This document shows positions 38,001-51,000 of a stretch of DNA of 64,000 nucleotides, piece after piece. A model generated the notes under the pieces. That model ran no database searches and was not told the origin of the DNA. It saw nothing but the letters and a program-made list of their open reading frames with translations. Source of the stretch: Clitopilus passeckerianus (taxonomy: Eukaryota > Basidiomycota > Agaricomycetes > Agaricales > Entolomataceae); the NCBI GenBank assembly GCA_944990035.1, contig CALYLX010000150.1, forward strand, positions 248,001 to 312,000. Direction: 5' to 3'. Position numbers and translations under genes: made by a program. Every line of letters begins with the position of its first letter. Position 1 is the first letter of the stretch.

Positions 38001-41000
38001 ATGAAAGGTGACCTACCGCCGCTGCGAGTCCCAGAGCTCGAGATCACTCTAGACGACTCCCAATCAAGCACCTCGGTAGCGCCCACCTATCGAGACATTT
38101 CCTTACTGTCTCCCGGACCCATTAATCGACAAGACTCAGAGGCCGCCTCTCCTGGTGCATCTATCACGGACCACCCTCCACCTTCGCCGACGTTGTCAGT
38201 GTCCGAAACGAGCGTAATCAATCGGGCGTCAAGCAGCCTGCTCAAAGTCGATGGTCCGACGGAACTCACACGGGACCATTCCAGCCGCAATGCTATACAA
38301 CAAAACGAGAAGGAGGAAGGGAATGTAGACATCACCCCGTTCAACCTGCATCCCAGCGACCTCGCAGCAGTTGTTCAGAAGAAAGACCTGGAAGGTCTAC
38401 GCCTGCTCGGTGGCGTCTCAAGCATCCTTCAGAGCCTGGGTACTCATTCCACCAACGGTATTGGTACCAGCGCAGAACTATCCTTCGATCTTTCCTCTTC
38501 AGTCTCGTCGCCTATCCTAGGAACGCGCCATGCGCTGAAAGTGTCCATCAACGACCGGAGGCGTGTTTATGGCAGCAACGTCCTTCCAACTCGCCCGGCA
38601 AAATCCTTACTGACTCTAATGCGAACGGCTCTGACCGACAACGTCATTTCCATTTTAGCAGTATTGGCCACCATTTCACTTGCTCTTGGGTTATACCAAG
38701 ACCTGCGGCCAACAAGATCGCCCACCGAACCCAAGCCAGTGTTATGGGTTGAAGGGTTGGTCATCATGGCTGCCATCCTTATTGTGGTAAGCGTCCTTTT
38801 TCGTCTGGGCCATCCCCAGTGCTGATCATCTTTGTAGGTTGCTGTAGGGTCCGTCAGCGATCACCTCCATGAGAAGCAACTTCAGTCTCCCGCGAAGAAA
38901 GGAGAAACTGTGGAAGTCATTCGAGATGGAAGAAGCGTCTTGATTCCAACGAAGGTCAGCTATACTAAGCTTTCTAATTGTACGCTACCCACATATTGCC
39001 TTCTCAGGACCTAGTTGTGGGTGACATCACATTTATTCAGCCAGGGATGATCACTCCTTGCGACGGGGTTCTTCTACGTGGACATAATGTCAAATGCGAC
39101 GAATCTGGGCTCACAGGCGAATCCGACGTGGTGAACAAGCAACCAATCGACGACACGATGCTCAACGGTGAGGACATCTCAAAGTAGCTGTTTCTTGGTG
39201 ATACTCAGCGTTTGTCTAGACTGCTTTATTGTCAATGGGAGTCGGGTCACTGAAGGTGTCGGCCGTTATGTGGTCTTGGCTGTCGGAAAACGATGTCATC
39301 GCGGTCGAGTTCTGCAGGGTATGAACGAGTGCTTCGCACGCAACACAACGAGCTGACGGGCCGTTAGCTCAAGACCATATCAACCAGGTACTCGAAGCCG
39401 CCTGTCCCCAGAAGCGACACCTGAAGACCGTTGCCTCTTCCTTGACCAAGCTGGCATTCGCGTCTTCTTCTCTCATCTTGTGTGCTCTCCTCATCAAGTT
39501 CTTCGCCGAATTGGGCAACCGAAAGCCACCATGGACGCCAGCTCAAGCTGGAAGTGCTTTCGTCGATGTTGTTCTCGTCAGTATTGCGGTCGTCGCTGTG
39601 GCTATGCCTGAAGGTGCGTCTCTGCCTCCTTCTACAAATGCAATGGCTAAACAGGTCACTACCAGGTGTTTCCCTTGCCTCCAGGCTAGCTACGAACTTC
39701 ACTTGGGATCGGATGTTCAGCCAACGGGTTGTCATGCGAGACGTGACGACTATGGAATCGCTTGCAAGCACTACTGTGGTTTGCACAGACAAGACCGGTA
39801 CCTTAACACAGCCCATCGCCAGCGTTCCTGCGGGGGCTATTGGAGTGCATGCCAAATTTGTCCAGAACTTGGATCCTGACTTCCCTCCTCGCTTCGACAC
39901 TCGACGATCCACGTTGCGCGCAACACTTCACCCCGACCCGCATCCTACCCAGCTTCAAACAGCGGCAACCTCAGCCGAGGACTCGGACTCGAATTCAGAA
40001 GATGCGGAAGAGCTAGACGCAGACTTCTCTATAGATCGGTCTTTCCTCTACAAAGTATTATCCATTGACACCGTCAAGCTTATCAACGAGGCCATTGCCG
40101 TCAATTCCACAGCTTTCCTCCACAATGATGAAAACAACCCGACACCGTATTTTGTGGGAAACAAAACGGAGGTAGCGCTCCTTGATTTTGCCAGACGATC
40201 AGACTGGCAGGATTACGTGGAAGTCCGACGGAAGGCTGAAATTGCGGACATAATTCCCTTCTCTCCCGACCACAAGACATCTGCTGTCGTTATAAAGCTG
40301 AAAGATGGAAGCGGATACCGTCTTCACATAAAAGGTGCTTCCGAGATCCTGGCCCAAAAGTGTCGTCGACACATCGTCGTGAGACGTAATCACCAGGAGT
40401 GGATAGATGGTGGAGTAGAGACGAGGAGAATCACCTCTGCTATAGATGCCAACATCGAAAACGGGATCAAATCCTACTCGAAGCAGATGCTGCCTACAGT
40501 CGCTCTTTGCTACAAGGATTTCCCAGTATGGCCTCCCCCATATTCCGCCCACGGCGATACAATCCCATATGAGGACCTCATGCAAGACCTGATTCTTATT
40601 GGTGTCTTCGCCATTCAAGAATCCTTGAGATTGGACGCGGAACACTCTGTCAGCCGCGCGAAACAGGCTGGCATTTCCATCAGAATGGTTACGGGCGACA
40701 ACATCCACACAGCCCTTGCTGTTGCAGACCAGATCAAGATTTTCAGTCCTGGTGGAATAGTCATGGATGGCCCAAGTTTTCGGCAACTCGATCATTCGTC
40801 GAGGCTGGACATTATCACCAGGCTGCAGGTGCTGGCGCGAGCTTCTCCCAAAGACAAGAAAGTATTCGTGGAATCTCTTCAAGCGATTGGCGAAATAGTT
40901 GGCGTCACCGGTGACGGAAGTAATGATAGCCCTGCCCTGAAATCAGCTAACGTTGGGTTCTCGATGGGCATTTCGGGCACAGAAGTTGCGAAGGAGGCCT

Positions 41001-42033
41001 CTGATATCATTCTTATGGACGACAACTTCTCGTCTATAGTCACGGCTATCATGTGGACTCGCTGCGTCAAAGACTTTGTTCGCAGGTTTCTACAATTCCA
41101 ACTGGCCGTAACCCTCGCCTGCATCGTAATCACTTTCGTTTCGTCTCTCACTTCAGGCGCGAGGCAGCCAGCTTTGACCCCGGTGCAACTTGTATGGATC
41201 AACATTATTGTTGACACCTTCGTCCCATTAACCTTCGCTCTCGACTTCCCCACTCGAACTCAATCCCATCGCGGCCCGCCCAAGGTTAATGCCCCTTGGA
41301 TCAGCACGAGTATGCTCAAGCAGGTTGTCTGGCAATCCTCCTATCAGGTTGCTTTCGCCTTGATCTTCCACTTCCTGGGCGCTAAGATTCTGGGATTTCG
41401 GCATCCGCCAGACCCGGTTCTAGCGTTGCAGCAACACAAAGTCGTATCCACTCTTGTCTTCAATGCCTTCGTATTTGCGCAAATCTTCAACGCCATCAAT
41501 TGCCGGCGGACTGATGAGAAGTTCAACATTCTGGAAGGTGTTCTTAGGAACAAATGGTTCTTCGTAATCCTACTCCTTGGTACGTATCAACTTCTAGCCG
41601 ATTCCTACTCCAACTAACTATTCTTCCAACAGAGATTGTTGCTCAAATTCTGGTCATCTTCTTCGGAGACACAGCCTTCAACGTGACGCGACTCCAAGGC
41701 CGAGAGTGGGGCATCTCCGTGGCACTCGGTTTTGGATCGATTCCATTAGGTGCCCTCATTCGTCTCCTGCCCAATGGCATCCATGCACAAGTCTTTCGCA
41801 AGCTCCGGCTCCTAGGAGACGAAACCTTACTCCCCACCGAGAGAGAGATCAAAAACTCGCGGAGTCGGACCTTATCCCCAGCCCACCGAGACCTGTTCCT
41901 CCCGTCGCCGACTAGCCTGACCCATTCTCCTCGCCGAGGTGGGGCACCGCGTAGTGGTGGGATGCTATTCCATCCAGAGACTCCTATGAACGATCCTCTA
42001 CTCGTTCGCTGGAGGGAAGGCTACTATGTCTGA
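38001..42033 (+). CDS. PMC1-like P2B Ca2+-transporting ATPase, divergent
   Basis: Exons 38001-38786, 38838-38954, 39008-39167, 39220-39318, 39368-39613, 39666-41579 and 41633-42033 sum to 1240 residues in phase. A disordered Ser/Pro-rich N-terminus is followed by the P-type core: LTGESDVVNK (actuator), CTDKTGTLTQ (phosphorylated Asp), TGDNIHTALA, and GDGSNDSPALKSANVGFSMG. The expected site is the vacuolar membrane, pumping Ca2+ or Mn2+ out of the cytosol. It is unlike standard PMC1 in two places: helix 4 reads AMPEGVSLASRLAT where PEGLPLAVTLAL is usual, and the TPLQ segment before helix 3 is not visible. Helix 6 NIIVDTF keeps the Asn and Asp. The intron call around 39319-39367 is the least sure. 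Confidence 0.87.
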
Positions 42034-43285
42034 GCCTTCTTGCCCGATTTATATTTCATAGATCGGTTATCGCTAGAGGTTGCTCTTCATTTCTTCCTAC
42101 TTCAAGTTTTCCCCTAGTTTGCACAGTCAGTACGAACGGCTTTTCCGCCAGCCTAGTCCTACTTCCAGTTTGGGTTTGGTTTATTTTGCATTGTTCCATT
42201 GTTGTCATTGTGTTAATCGCCTTTTTGTATATATTGTACCAATAGCTGTACTTCTAGAACTTCTGTCTCGGCTACAGTAGTAGCAGCTCAGATCCCTTCG
42301 TTATGATGTATCCATCCATGACCACGTACATTAACACACACGCCTCCGTCATCTTCGCACTTGTAGCATCCAACCTACAACCTGCATTCTTCTAATACAA
42401 GTCTACGATACCTTGCCAATTAAAATCATTCCGCTCTCGACTGCCCTGGGTAGCCAAGAGCTTTCGGGCTTACACCCCCAACAAGGAGTTACTTTCATAC
42501 CAGGGGGAGTCATAGGCTGGAGGAGAGCATCACTGGCAATCAACGTTCAACATCCAGTCGGTGGTGCTTGGCAGCGTCCCGTCTCCGTACGTGCGAGTCT
42601 CACTGGGTATATTGACGAGCTACACAATGAGTATCAACTCGTAAATACGGCTGGCGTGTGTATATCTATCAACAGGCGTCGCCCAAATTCCACAGCCTGA
42701 GCAAATTTGGTCAGAGTGATTCGGCGGAGACTCATGCAGTCTACGCAGCGCCTTGTTCTTGATAGAAGCAAGTGAGAACATCCCCAGATGAATACGAATA
42801 GGACGTGATACTCGGCTGCCAACTATGGCATCTACAAATAGATAGCGAAATGATATTCGTGCTGCTGAGTTTTGATGCATCGAGATCAAGCTCAGGAAGG
42901 CTGTTCTTTGCATTGCGGAAGTTTCCAGTGACAGAGAAAAAACCTCATGACATTCTGCACTCTAGAGCTCCGAAAGTGGTAGAAATGGTGTAGCTGCTCA
43001 GTACCCAGTAAACCAACACAGCAGTAAGTGAACCAGGGTCGTTTCCAGTTGTTCAAAGAAGGGACATGATGGGCTTGGCCTAAAGGGGAAGATCATCAAC
43101 TTTTTCATGCAGGGCCTTGATTATTTTGTTTGGTTCCGCTTGGCACCCATGTTGTCGCCAATTGAATATAGGGAGGCACTTGTTCCCTTGTCGGTTGCTC
43201 CCAACTTTCCCTTTCCACAGCTTCTTGAGGCCCAGCTTTACATTGTTATTCGTACCCTTTTCTTTTCTTATCTGTGTTAGTAGAA
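42034..43285 (+). other. Intergenic upstream of RAS, about 1.25 kb
   Basis: No supported gene. A 95-codon open stretch at 42413-42700 has no domain or splice context. The last 40 bases before the RAS start are TTTTCTTTTCTTATCTGTG-like, a pyrimidine-rich leader. Confidence 0.45.
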
Positions 43286-44406
43286 ATGGCATCTAGGGTA
43301 TGTGTTGTAGGGTCAGTTTGGCGTCCCGAAATGACAGCTTACGTCGGATGCAACAGGCACAATTTTTGAGAGAATATAAGCTGGTTGTAGTAGGCGGTGG
43401 TGGTACGCTGAAAAACTATTGAATGCGCGTGCATGAGACTGATTTGCATGCTGAATAGGTGTTGGAAAGTCTGCATTGACTATCCAGTTCATTCAAAGTC
43501 ACTTCGTTGACGAGTACGACCCAACAATTGAGGGTACGCATGGACCTCTATTGCATCCACTCCAAGGCCTCTAAACTAATACGATCTCCAGACTCATACC
43601 GCAAGCAATGCGTAATTGACGACGAAGTCGCACTTCTTGATGTTCTCGACACAGCGGGTCAGGAGGAATACGGGTAAGTTAATCATTTCACCCGCATGCA
43701 ATCAAAAATTTCCCCATTTCCCTTGCATCCGCTCTCCTCTATCACAACACACCGCCATGCATATACGCCATTATCTGGTTCCGGGGCCTACCCCGCATCT
43801 ATTCCCGTGTGCGCTATTTTCTGTTCCTTTCTGGACGATCCCAAATCTATGCTGCAATTTGTCTCATTGCATGCGCATCCCTAAATTGGTATTTTGGTGA
43901 CTGACCTGTTTTTGTGGATAGTGCTATGCGCGAGCAGTATATGCGTACCGGAGAGGGCTTCCTCCTTGTCTATTCTATCACCTCAAGGAACTCCTTCGAG
44001 GAAATCAGCACCTTCCACCAACAAATTCTGAGGGTGAAGGATCAGGACTCGTTCCCCGTAATTGTTGTTGCCAACAAGTGCGACCTTGAGTACGAGAGGC
44101 AGGTTGGCATGAACGGTGTGTTGCCTTTCTCATTTGTGGTTTGCACATGATGCTCATTTCCAATTAGAGGGCCGTGATCTTGCCAGGCATTTCGGCTGCA
44201 AGTTCATCGAAACCTCGGCCAAGCAGCGTATCAACGTTGATGAGGCCTTCACCAATCTCGTCCGCGAGATCAGGAAATACAACAGGGAGCAGCAGACAGG
44301 CCGACCTGCAATGTCAGGACCATCTGGCGTAGGTCCTTCCTACGGGGAGAAGGGTCCTCACGATGAGGGCGCAGGTGGGTGCTGCGGTGGTTGCGTGATA
44401 CTCTAA
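43286..44406 (+). CDS. RAS1: Ras small GTPase
   Basis: Exons 43286-43297, 43357-43402, 43459-43533, 43592-43673, 43922-44115 and 44168-44406 give 215 residues. All G boxes are textbook: [11 protein letters not shown] (G1), YDPTIEDSY effector (G2), DTAGQEEY (G3), NKCD (G4) and ETSAK (G5). It will act in cAMP/MAPK signalling, mating and growth. The hypervariable end is Gly/Pro-rich and finishes [10 protein letters not shown]: a CaaX box with Leu last, preceded by a Cys pair for palmitoylation. Exon 1 carries only MASR. The intron in the middle of codon GGT after DTAGQEEY is long (about 248 bases) compared with its neighbours. No defects were seen. Confidence 0.97.
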
Positions 44407-44744
44407 CTGCACTATTAAGAGCTACCTTTGTATCCGTATCCTTATGTCCTTTTTCGATTTCTGTTTCCTTTCCTGCACTTCCCGCTCATTTTCTTACTAT
44501 ATGCTTTGCTTCATCCGCTGCGTTTTGTTGCATCTAGTTCACTCTCGTTGTCTCATTCTTGGATTCTTGAATAACAAATTCCCATGGAAGGATCAAAATA
44601 ACCCATGTACATATATACTCTGATAGACCTTTATAAGAGTGAAAACGCAATAGAACGTTTTCACCTAGCCCCTTTCATTCTTCGTCAAGTTTCGGCAATT
44701 CCTGCCCTGTACAAGAAATGAGTAACATCTAGACTCTTCCTTCT
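44407..44744. other. Convergent 3' intergenic
   Basis: Space between the ends of RAS1 and CIA30, T-rich after the RAS stop; no supported gene. Confidence 0.5.
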
Positions 44745-45653
44745 TCAAAATGACGAACCTGGTGGTGTCCGAACGACATCCTCATCGTTGACAGCGCGGA
44801 TTGAATCAATGCCAAGTTCGTAACGACCTGCAGACCCGCTGTTTCCCCCCAATAACGAGATGCCGATACTCCGAATCCTCTCCCTGTACATCCCTATTTG
44901 GTCCTCAGACATCTCCCCGGCATTTGTGCGCACAAAGCTGTCGAACGGAACCTATTTCAAAGCTTCAGTTCCATCGTACTGTACCGTGCATGCGGAAACA
45001 TACATATAGGTCCTCCCAGGAGTTATCATTTCGGCGGAAATACAGACGGTGCTGCCATAGGTCTGTTGATATAGGGCCCTCGGTTTGGATGTTTACGAAG
45101 TAAGAGTTTCGCGTCCTTGGGTCGCCAGCGACGCGTATCCGTAGAGCGAGGTATTGGTGGTTTGATACATCTTCGGTCAGGTTCCCAAAAAGTGTCGGTC
45201 GAGCCTACCGTTTCCATATCAATACCATTCAAAGTGCAAGAAACAAAACAGAAAGAAATCACACCTTATTCCTGAACCCAGCATATCCGCCCTTCAACTT
45301 TTGCTCCAGCCCGCTCTTAACATCCAACTTCATCTCACCCCAAAACTTTGCGCTTGCTGGTCTCCCAATTGCCTGGTTAAATTCCGGCGACGTCTCAAGA
45401 TCAAAGTTGACTGTGGAAGTTCCTCCAATATCTGCATCGCATCCAGTGGCGAATTGCTGAATGTCTTCTTTGGTGTTGAACGTAAAGAGGGTTCGAGGAG
45501 CCCGGGATGGACCCCCGGCGCCTTGCATTCGGAGAGCTGCGGGTTCCGTTGAGAATCTGTACGATATAAAGAAACAAGGAGAGAAATACTCTTAAGAGCA
45601 CCATCCGTTGCTATTTTAACGGTTCGGTTTACATATTGCTGCCACAGCGACAT
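44745..45653 (-). CDS. CIA30: CIA30/NDUFAF1 complex I assembly factor
   Basis: Exons 45653-45590, 45536-45265, 45204-45004 and 44951-44745 give 247 residues in phase. The protein helps assemble the membrane arm of mitochondrial complex I. The beta-sandwich CIA30 domain is recognisable: TLFTFNTKEDIQQFATGCDA, LGG-type SGLEQKLKGGYAGFRNK, YLALRIRVAGDPRTRNSYFV, RLYFRRNDNSWEDLYVPFDS and a final ISLLGGNSGSAGRYELGIDS. The start MSLWQQYVNRTVKIATDGALK is short, hydrophilic-basic and typical for the fungal proteins; an upstream ATG at 45782 would add a less typical stretch. No defects were seen. Confidence 0.92.
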
Positions 45654-46451
45654 CTTTGAGAACGGGAAAGTCGACTCAAGCTCAGGCTTGACGTCAAGTC
45701 GCGTCGGTCGGGATGCCGTCCGATAGTTGCTATTTCCGGGAAAGCGGAGTGTGAACCACATACCGGTCCGCATTCCGGACACTAGTGTTGTCCAAGCAAG
45801 CGCTCATGTCCCTTGTCTTTTCCTTTTGCCGATACGACCTGCCTTTCTGCTCCTTGGTAATAAGGGACAGACTCTAAAGTAAAGCCGTCTTCTTTCTCTT
45901 CCCAGCGACGGCTCACACAATCACCCGGTTGACCGGTAATGGCGCCTGAATGGATAGAGGGGAGAACAACGCCTGCCTCAGGCTCTTGACTACCAAATGG
46001 CTACTGTGTGGCCAAAGTACAAGGACATTGCGGTTTATTGACGTCGACTAGCTAGGACCTCTGAGGCTGCTGCATGCTGGTCATGAGAGATGAAGACGTC
46101 GGCTAAATAAGAAGGTTACTAGGTCTCAACGTGTTCTGAAAGGTGGACGTCCCCTTAGCATCTACCACAGCCTGAAGCAACAAGGGCGCCTGCAATCGGT
46201 TGGGCAACTCAGATTGAGAATGTATAAAACCCGACGAGTTCAGGTTGTTGCGTTATACTCATCAACTTTAGAATCAATCCTTCTCAGTCACTCCTTCACG
46301 CAACTCCACGACTTTCTTAAGCTTACGACCTATCCAAACGACTAGATGCCGTTACATACACGACCTGCCTACCCTTCAGCTTCTCCTCAAGTCTGTTTTC
46401 CTCAAGCGCGTACCGGAGCATACCCTCCCAGTTATTACACGCCAACCTCTC
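45654..46451. other. Divergent intergenic upstream of CIA30 and the F-box gene
   Basis: About 800 bases. A TATA-like TATAAAAC lies near 46225. An ATG at 46346 opens a Pro/Tyr/Ser-rich stretch in a different frame from the F-box gene and may belong to its true 5' end through an unrecognised intron or a base error. Confidence 0.4.
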
Positions 46452-47879
46452 ATGGTCAGCAAAGGGTACGGCCATTTTCCCATATCAATCCTGAGATCAT
46501 GGTCATTAACTGCTTCCCAGCCCGGTCCCTATTACCAACCTCCCAGCAGTCGCAAACACCAACCCAGACTTGCGACCATCAAAGATCTACCTAACGAACT
46601 CCTCCAATATATATTCCAAACCATTCAGGAGGACCCAGACCGCGAGAAGTCTCTGGCACGACCATGCGAGCTCAAACTTAACTTTCCTTATAATGTTGCG
46701 TTCACCTGCAAAGCATGGAATGCTGTTGCATTCATGACATCCGAGCTGTGGACCGATATTCGAGTTTACATCGGCTACAATGGGCGGCTCACATCTCTTA
46801 AAAGCCTCCAGACCCAGTTACGACTTGCATTCTCGCACGAACAGAGGGTCAACGTTCATGTCAAGATGGGCAGAGACGAGGCGGTCGACGACCCGGTGGT
46901 GAGGTATGGTAGCTCAAACGACTTTCCACCGCCGGCGGTGATTCAGCAAGTATTCCACATGCTGGCGAAATACGAAGATCGTATCGACACGATGTACGTC
47001 AACAACTCGTCGACCGTTCCCCCGGGTTATTACGAAGGTGGCTGGGGCATAGTCAATATGCCTTGCGGCAACTTTTCCTGGGCTGCAGACCCCAGAACCA
47101 TCAATCCTTTCGGGAAGTTGGGCTCGTTGATCATCGATGGGACGACCTTCCTCGACGCTTGCAGTGTCAAGAACTTCTGGGCGACTTGCCGTGTTCGGAT
47201 GCTGGGAATCCGCCACCTGCAGATCCAGGACGACAGCTTCGGGATGAGGAAACTCGTCTGGCATCTTTCGACCCTGCCCAAGCTCACATCTTTGGAATTC
47301 GAGGATGTCCATATCGACGATATGTATGATGCCGATGCAAATGGACCCACCATGACTGATGCTTCCGGAAGAGACTTACTCCGCGAAGTCGGGACTTTGG
47401 CGTTCATTAAGATCAATGAACAATTTGTTCGAAGCCTCACGGAGAATGCAAGGTCGTTGATGTTCGCCGACCATCATTTCTACGAATGTGACGGGATGAG
47501 ATTGGACCAGCCGTTGGAGAGCCAACAACAAAGTTTGTTTTTGAACGACATGCACGGAGCCACTTTCCGAAGACTGGTTCGTCATTTCAACGGGCAGATG
47601 CTGTACATCGACCGCTGCAGGGGGTTTGACGACCAATTCCTGGCTCAGATGACGGACTGGGTCCAGAGAAACCCCAGGAAGTTTGGCTCCCTTACGACTT
47701 TGTCGGTCGACAGGTGCCATGGGTTCACGTTTGCAGCGTTCAGCAGGTTCATGCAGGCATTGAGCTCGCAGCCGGGTAGAACAAAGCCGATTCTACTTCA
47801 CTGCAACGACGTTCCCCACCTTCAACTTGAGGAAAGAGCATGGTTGAACCAAATAACGAACGAGTTATCATGGGATTAA
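46452..47879 (+). CDS. F-box protein with large variable C-terminal part
   Basis: An uninterrupted 475-residue frame. Residues 45-55 (DLPNELLQYIF) start an F-box, completed by a CKAWNAVAFMTSELWTDIRV-like segment about 45 residues later, the W-S-I/LWTDI pattern common in mushroom F-box families. The rest contains Leu-spaced segments (LRHLQIQDDSF, LPKLTSLEFEDVHIDD) hinting at irregular leucine-rich repeats. F-box proteins bring substrates to SCF ubiquitin ligases; the target is unknown. The first 40 residues are uncertain: an upstream Pro/Tyr-rich frame from 46346 may be the real N-terminus. The histidine kinase gene starts only about 150 bases downstream. Confidence 0.8.
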   Translation: MVSKGYGHFPISILRSWSLTASQPGPYYQPPSSRKHQPRLATIKDLPNELLQYIFQTIQEDPDREKSLARPCELKLNFPYNVAFTCKAWNAVAFMTSELWTDIRVYIGYNGRLTSLKSLQTQLRLAFSHEQRVNVHVKMGRDEAVDDPVVRYGSSNDFPPPAVIQQVFHMLAKYEDRIDTMYVNNSSTVPPGYYEGGWGIVNMPCGNFSWAADPRTINPFGKLGSLIIDGTTFLDACSVKNFWATCRVRMLGIRHLQIQDDSFGMRKLVWHLSTLPKLTSLEFEDVHIDDMYDADANGPTMTDASGRDLLREVGTLAFIKINEQFVRSLTENARSLMFADHHFYECDGMRLDQPLESQQQSLFLNDMHGATFRRLVRHFNGQMLYIDRCRGFDDQFLAQMTDWVQRNPRKFGSLTTLSVDRCHGFTFAAFSRFMQALSSQPGRTKPILLHCNDVPHLQLEERAWLNQITNELSWD

Positions 47880-48032
47880 ATTATTATTATTTTATGTATT
47901 TTACCTAAAATAGACAACGCTCGATGACATCAGTTGCAATGCTCCACAAATTCAGGATTTTTCCTCCTTTTTTCTCGGATTCTAAATAAATTGTTTCGTT
48001 ATCTTTCGTAATCAAGATAGTCCTCGCCGTCG

Positions 48033-51000
48033 ATGCCATTCACAGCGGGACTCCACCGTCGCCTCATCATCACCGTCCGTCGTCGCGAAAATCATCGAGG
48101 CCGTCGTCCGCACCTGGCTACGACCCTGCCCCGCCCCTTCTGCCTTGTGTGCCGGACACTGCTGCAGTTGCGAGCAGCATCACAAGCCACAACAATACAC
48201 GCTTAGCCTGTCAGGGCCCTGCCTTTTCAACAAACCATATAAGTGCTCTCCCCGAAGAGTCGTATTCGGATGTCGCTGGCTCCTCAGATATCGACATGAC
48301 TATAAACGATTACACCAATGATCACGAAAGAGCTTCCGGCGACATGCTTGATGACTTGGACTCAGCTGACACAAAGTCTGGCCCTCGTGTGTGCTTTCTT
48401 TCTTAGCCTGGAGGGATTTACTGAACGAATTACATAGCGATTCTCCCTTCTATCGACGAACAGCTAGGTCCGGAGGCCCAACAGGTACAACAAAGGCCAC
48501 CTCCTAAGCAGTCGTCCTTACAGGATCTGAAGTCACAGACGTCATCCGACCGCACTATCCTCGATACGTCCGACCCGGCTGTCAGTGCCCCTCAAACACA
48601 GAGTGCTTTTGCTAGCAGCACAACCTCTGCACCTCATCCGGCAATACCAACTGTCACAGCAGAGTATGACTGGGCCACGTTCATCAATGCATATTCTTGG
48701 GGTAGATGGGATCCTCATCGAACACCTAACCCGCCTCGTGGTAGTGCTCTCAGTAACCCCAACAACGCTGCAGGGGTTTCATTCCCTTCTATGGCTGTTT
48801 CCATCGTCAGCCCACCTACAAATACCGGAGTCACTACCATACTAGAGGCGAGTTCATCAGAAGAACTCTCGGCCGAGAAGACGGCCGCTGCTGAAAACGC
48901 TCAACTTGCAAAGGAAGATCAGCAAGCTCCAAGTAGCACACGGGACACCATTCCAGCAGAATCATCGCCAATAGGCATCGTTGTCGATGATTCAAATACC
49001 AGTCCATCACCATCGACCACGACCACGGCCGAAACTACTAAGGAGCTCGAGGGCACAGTGATATCAATGCCGCCCAAACCTTCTCTACTACCATCTTCGA
49101 TCCCTCAATCACCCATCTCGCCCTTGCCCCTCAGTCCCGGCGGCCCACGACAAGGAACGACCGCGCTGCAGAATCGATTCCGAAGCATCGTGCCTGCAAA
49201 TATCGGAATGCTCAACATTACCCTGCCCACTCACCGGATGCGATCATCGTTTTCCACTTCATCTGCACCCTCCGCTGACCTGACCTCACCGGCTATGAGT
49301 GGTGTATCAACCGCTGCGACCCCATTAACGCCTACCATACCGAGCCATTCGATAAATATTCCTTCGGGGTCAGGTCCTTCCTCGGCCACATCCCAAACGA
49401 TGCCTCCACCTTCACTGGCACTTGAGATAGGAGACAAACAGGCATCAGCTGCAACGCTGCGGTGGGCTGCGGCAAGGGTTAACATTGCACCATTGGCTCT
49501 TCCGTCTCCTGAACACGAATTAACAGACCCTATGAGGGGTGTCATGGCTTCTGTACCAGGCAGTCATCCAAGCAAGGACTTCGCGTCGTTGGATGGAACG
49601 ATTACACCTGGGATTTCAGGGAGGAAGACCAGGTTATCCGGGTTCTGGGAGGGCATGACAGACGTGGACGAGCCTTCGAAGATGGTTAATGGTGGTGTGA
49701 CGGCCTCCATCGGAGGCGTAGTAGAAGGTATGGGTTTGGGAGAGAAAGACTTTGGCAAGGACGAGGAGAAGAAGGAGCCCGCAGAGGCCGAGATAGCAAA
49801 GGAAATAAAGGATTCGGGTAGGTCGGCCAGTCTAAATTAGCGTGATTTCGCGGTATTGCGTCAGTACTGACGAACCTCTGTGACTTTTTCTTCGCTCGCT
49901 TTCCCGTTCTTAGGTGTTGACGCCGGACAGACAGAGACAGATGTTGATGGAGCCATTGGTCGGTCTCTGGGAGCGAACAGCGCACCCGCGATTATACCCG
50001 AACACGCTGTCGAACTCGACGATGACGAGAAGGAAACTCTGAACCTTCACCACCACCCCATGCATCTTTGGAATCCACACTTCAAAGCCCTCCTGCGTTC
50101 CTTTTACCTTCTATGCCTTTACCCCCTGGTGCTTCCTCGATTTCCTCTACGACCCCATCACCTATAGAAGCCACGGATTACCCGTCAACCTCAACGGGGC
50201 ATGTCACGCCATCCGACTCGTCTACGCTTCCAAGGAGAGTGTGTTTGACTCGCCAAACGTCGTCTCCTCTACCAGGACCTGCGCCGAAAGAGAGTGTTTA
50301 CTCTCGAGGGCCATCACAAAGCCCGGCGGGAGATACAATGATGGTTGTTCGACAGGGCCGGGCAGCAAAGGAGGAGCAGATGTTTCTCGAGCTTGGATAT
50401 CTGGCACCTCCGAATCCGCCGGAGGAGCTGGAGAGGCGGAGGGCGTTGTATAAGTGCGGATGGTGGCCGTAAATTAGAGGGGAACTTTACTGATTTGATT
50501 CTTCTAGGTTCAACATCTGGAACACAGGTCCGGACCTCAACTTTGATCGTATTGCTCACCTTGCCAAGCTGGTGTTTAGCACGAAGGGAGTTTTATTTCG
50601 TTGATCGATGGCAACGAGCAGTGAGTGATTCAGAACAATGCCTCGTCACCAATGCTAATTGGGTATAGGTGGTTCAAATCGCAATGTAAACTTCACTTAT
50701 TAGTTAAAGGAATTTCCAATCTAAGATTCAACAGGGGGAGTATGTGCATCGAGCCATGCAAGGATACACTCATTCTGCGCACATACTATCCTACAAAGGT
50801 TCGTTCCGCCTGGCTACATGCACATATGGAAGCTCATCTCAGCTACAGAGGCGACGAACCCATGGTCATTCTTGACACTCATCGTGATTGGAGATTTACC
50901 AAAATGTATGCCCAACCAGCTGCAGAGGAGGAACAGCAAAGTTAACGAGCTCTTCCGTAGCCTCTCGTTCAGGATTCCCCCCACATCCGATTTTACGCTG

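Noticed and set aside
42413..42700. 95-codon open stretch upstream of RAS1
   Set aside because: No recognisable motif and no introns in an intron-rich region; likely chance.
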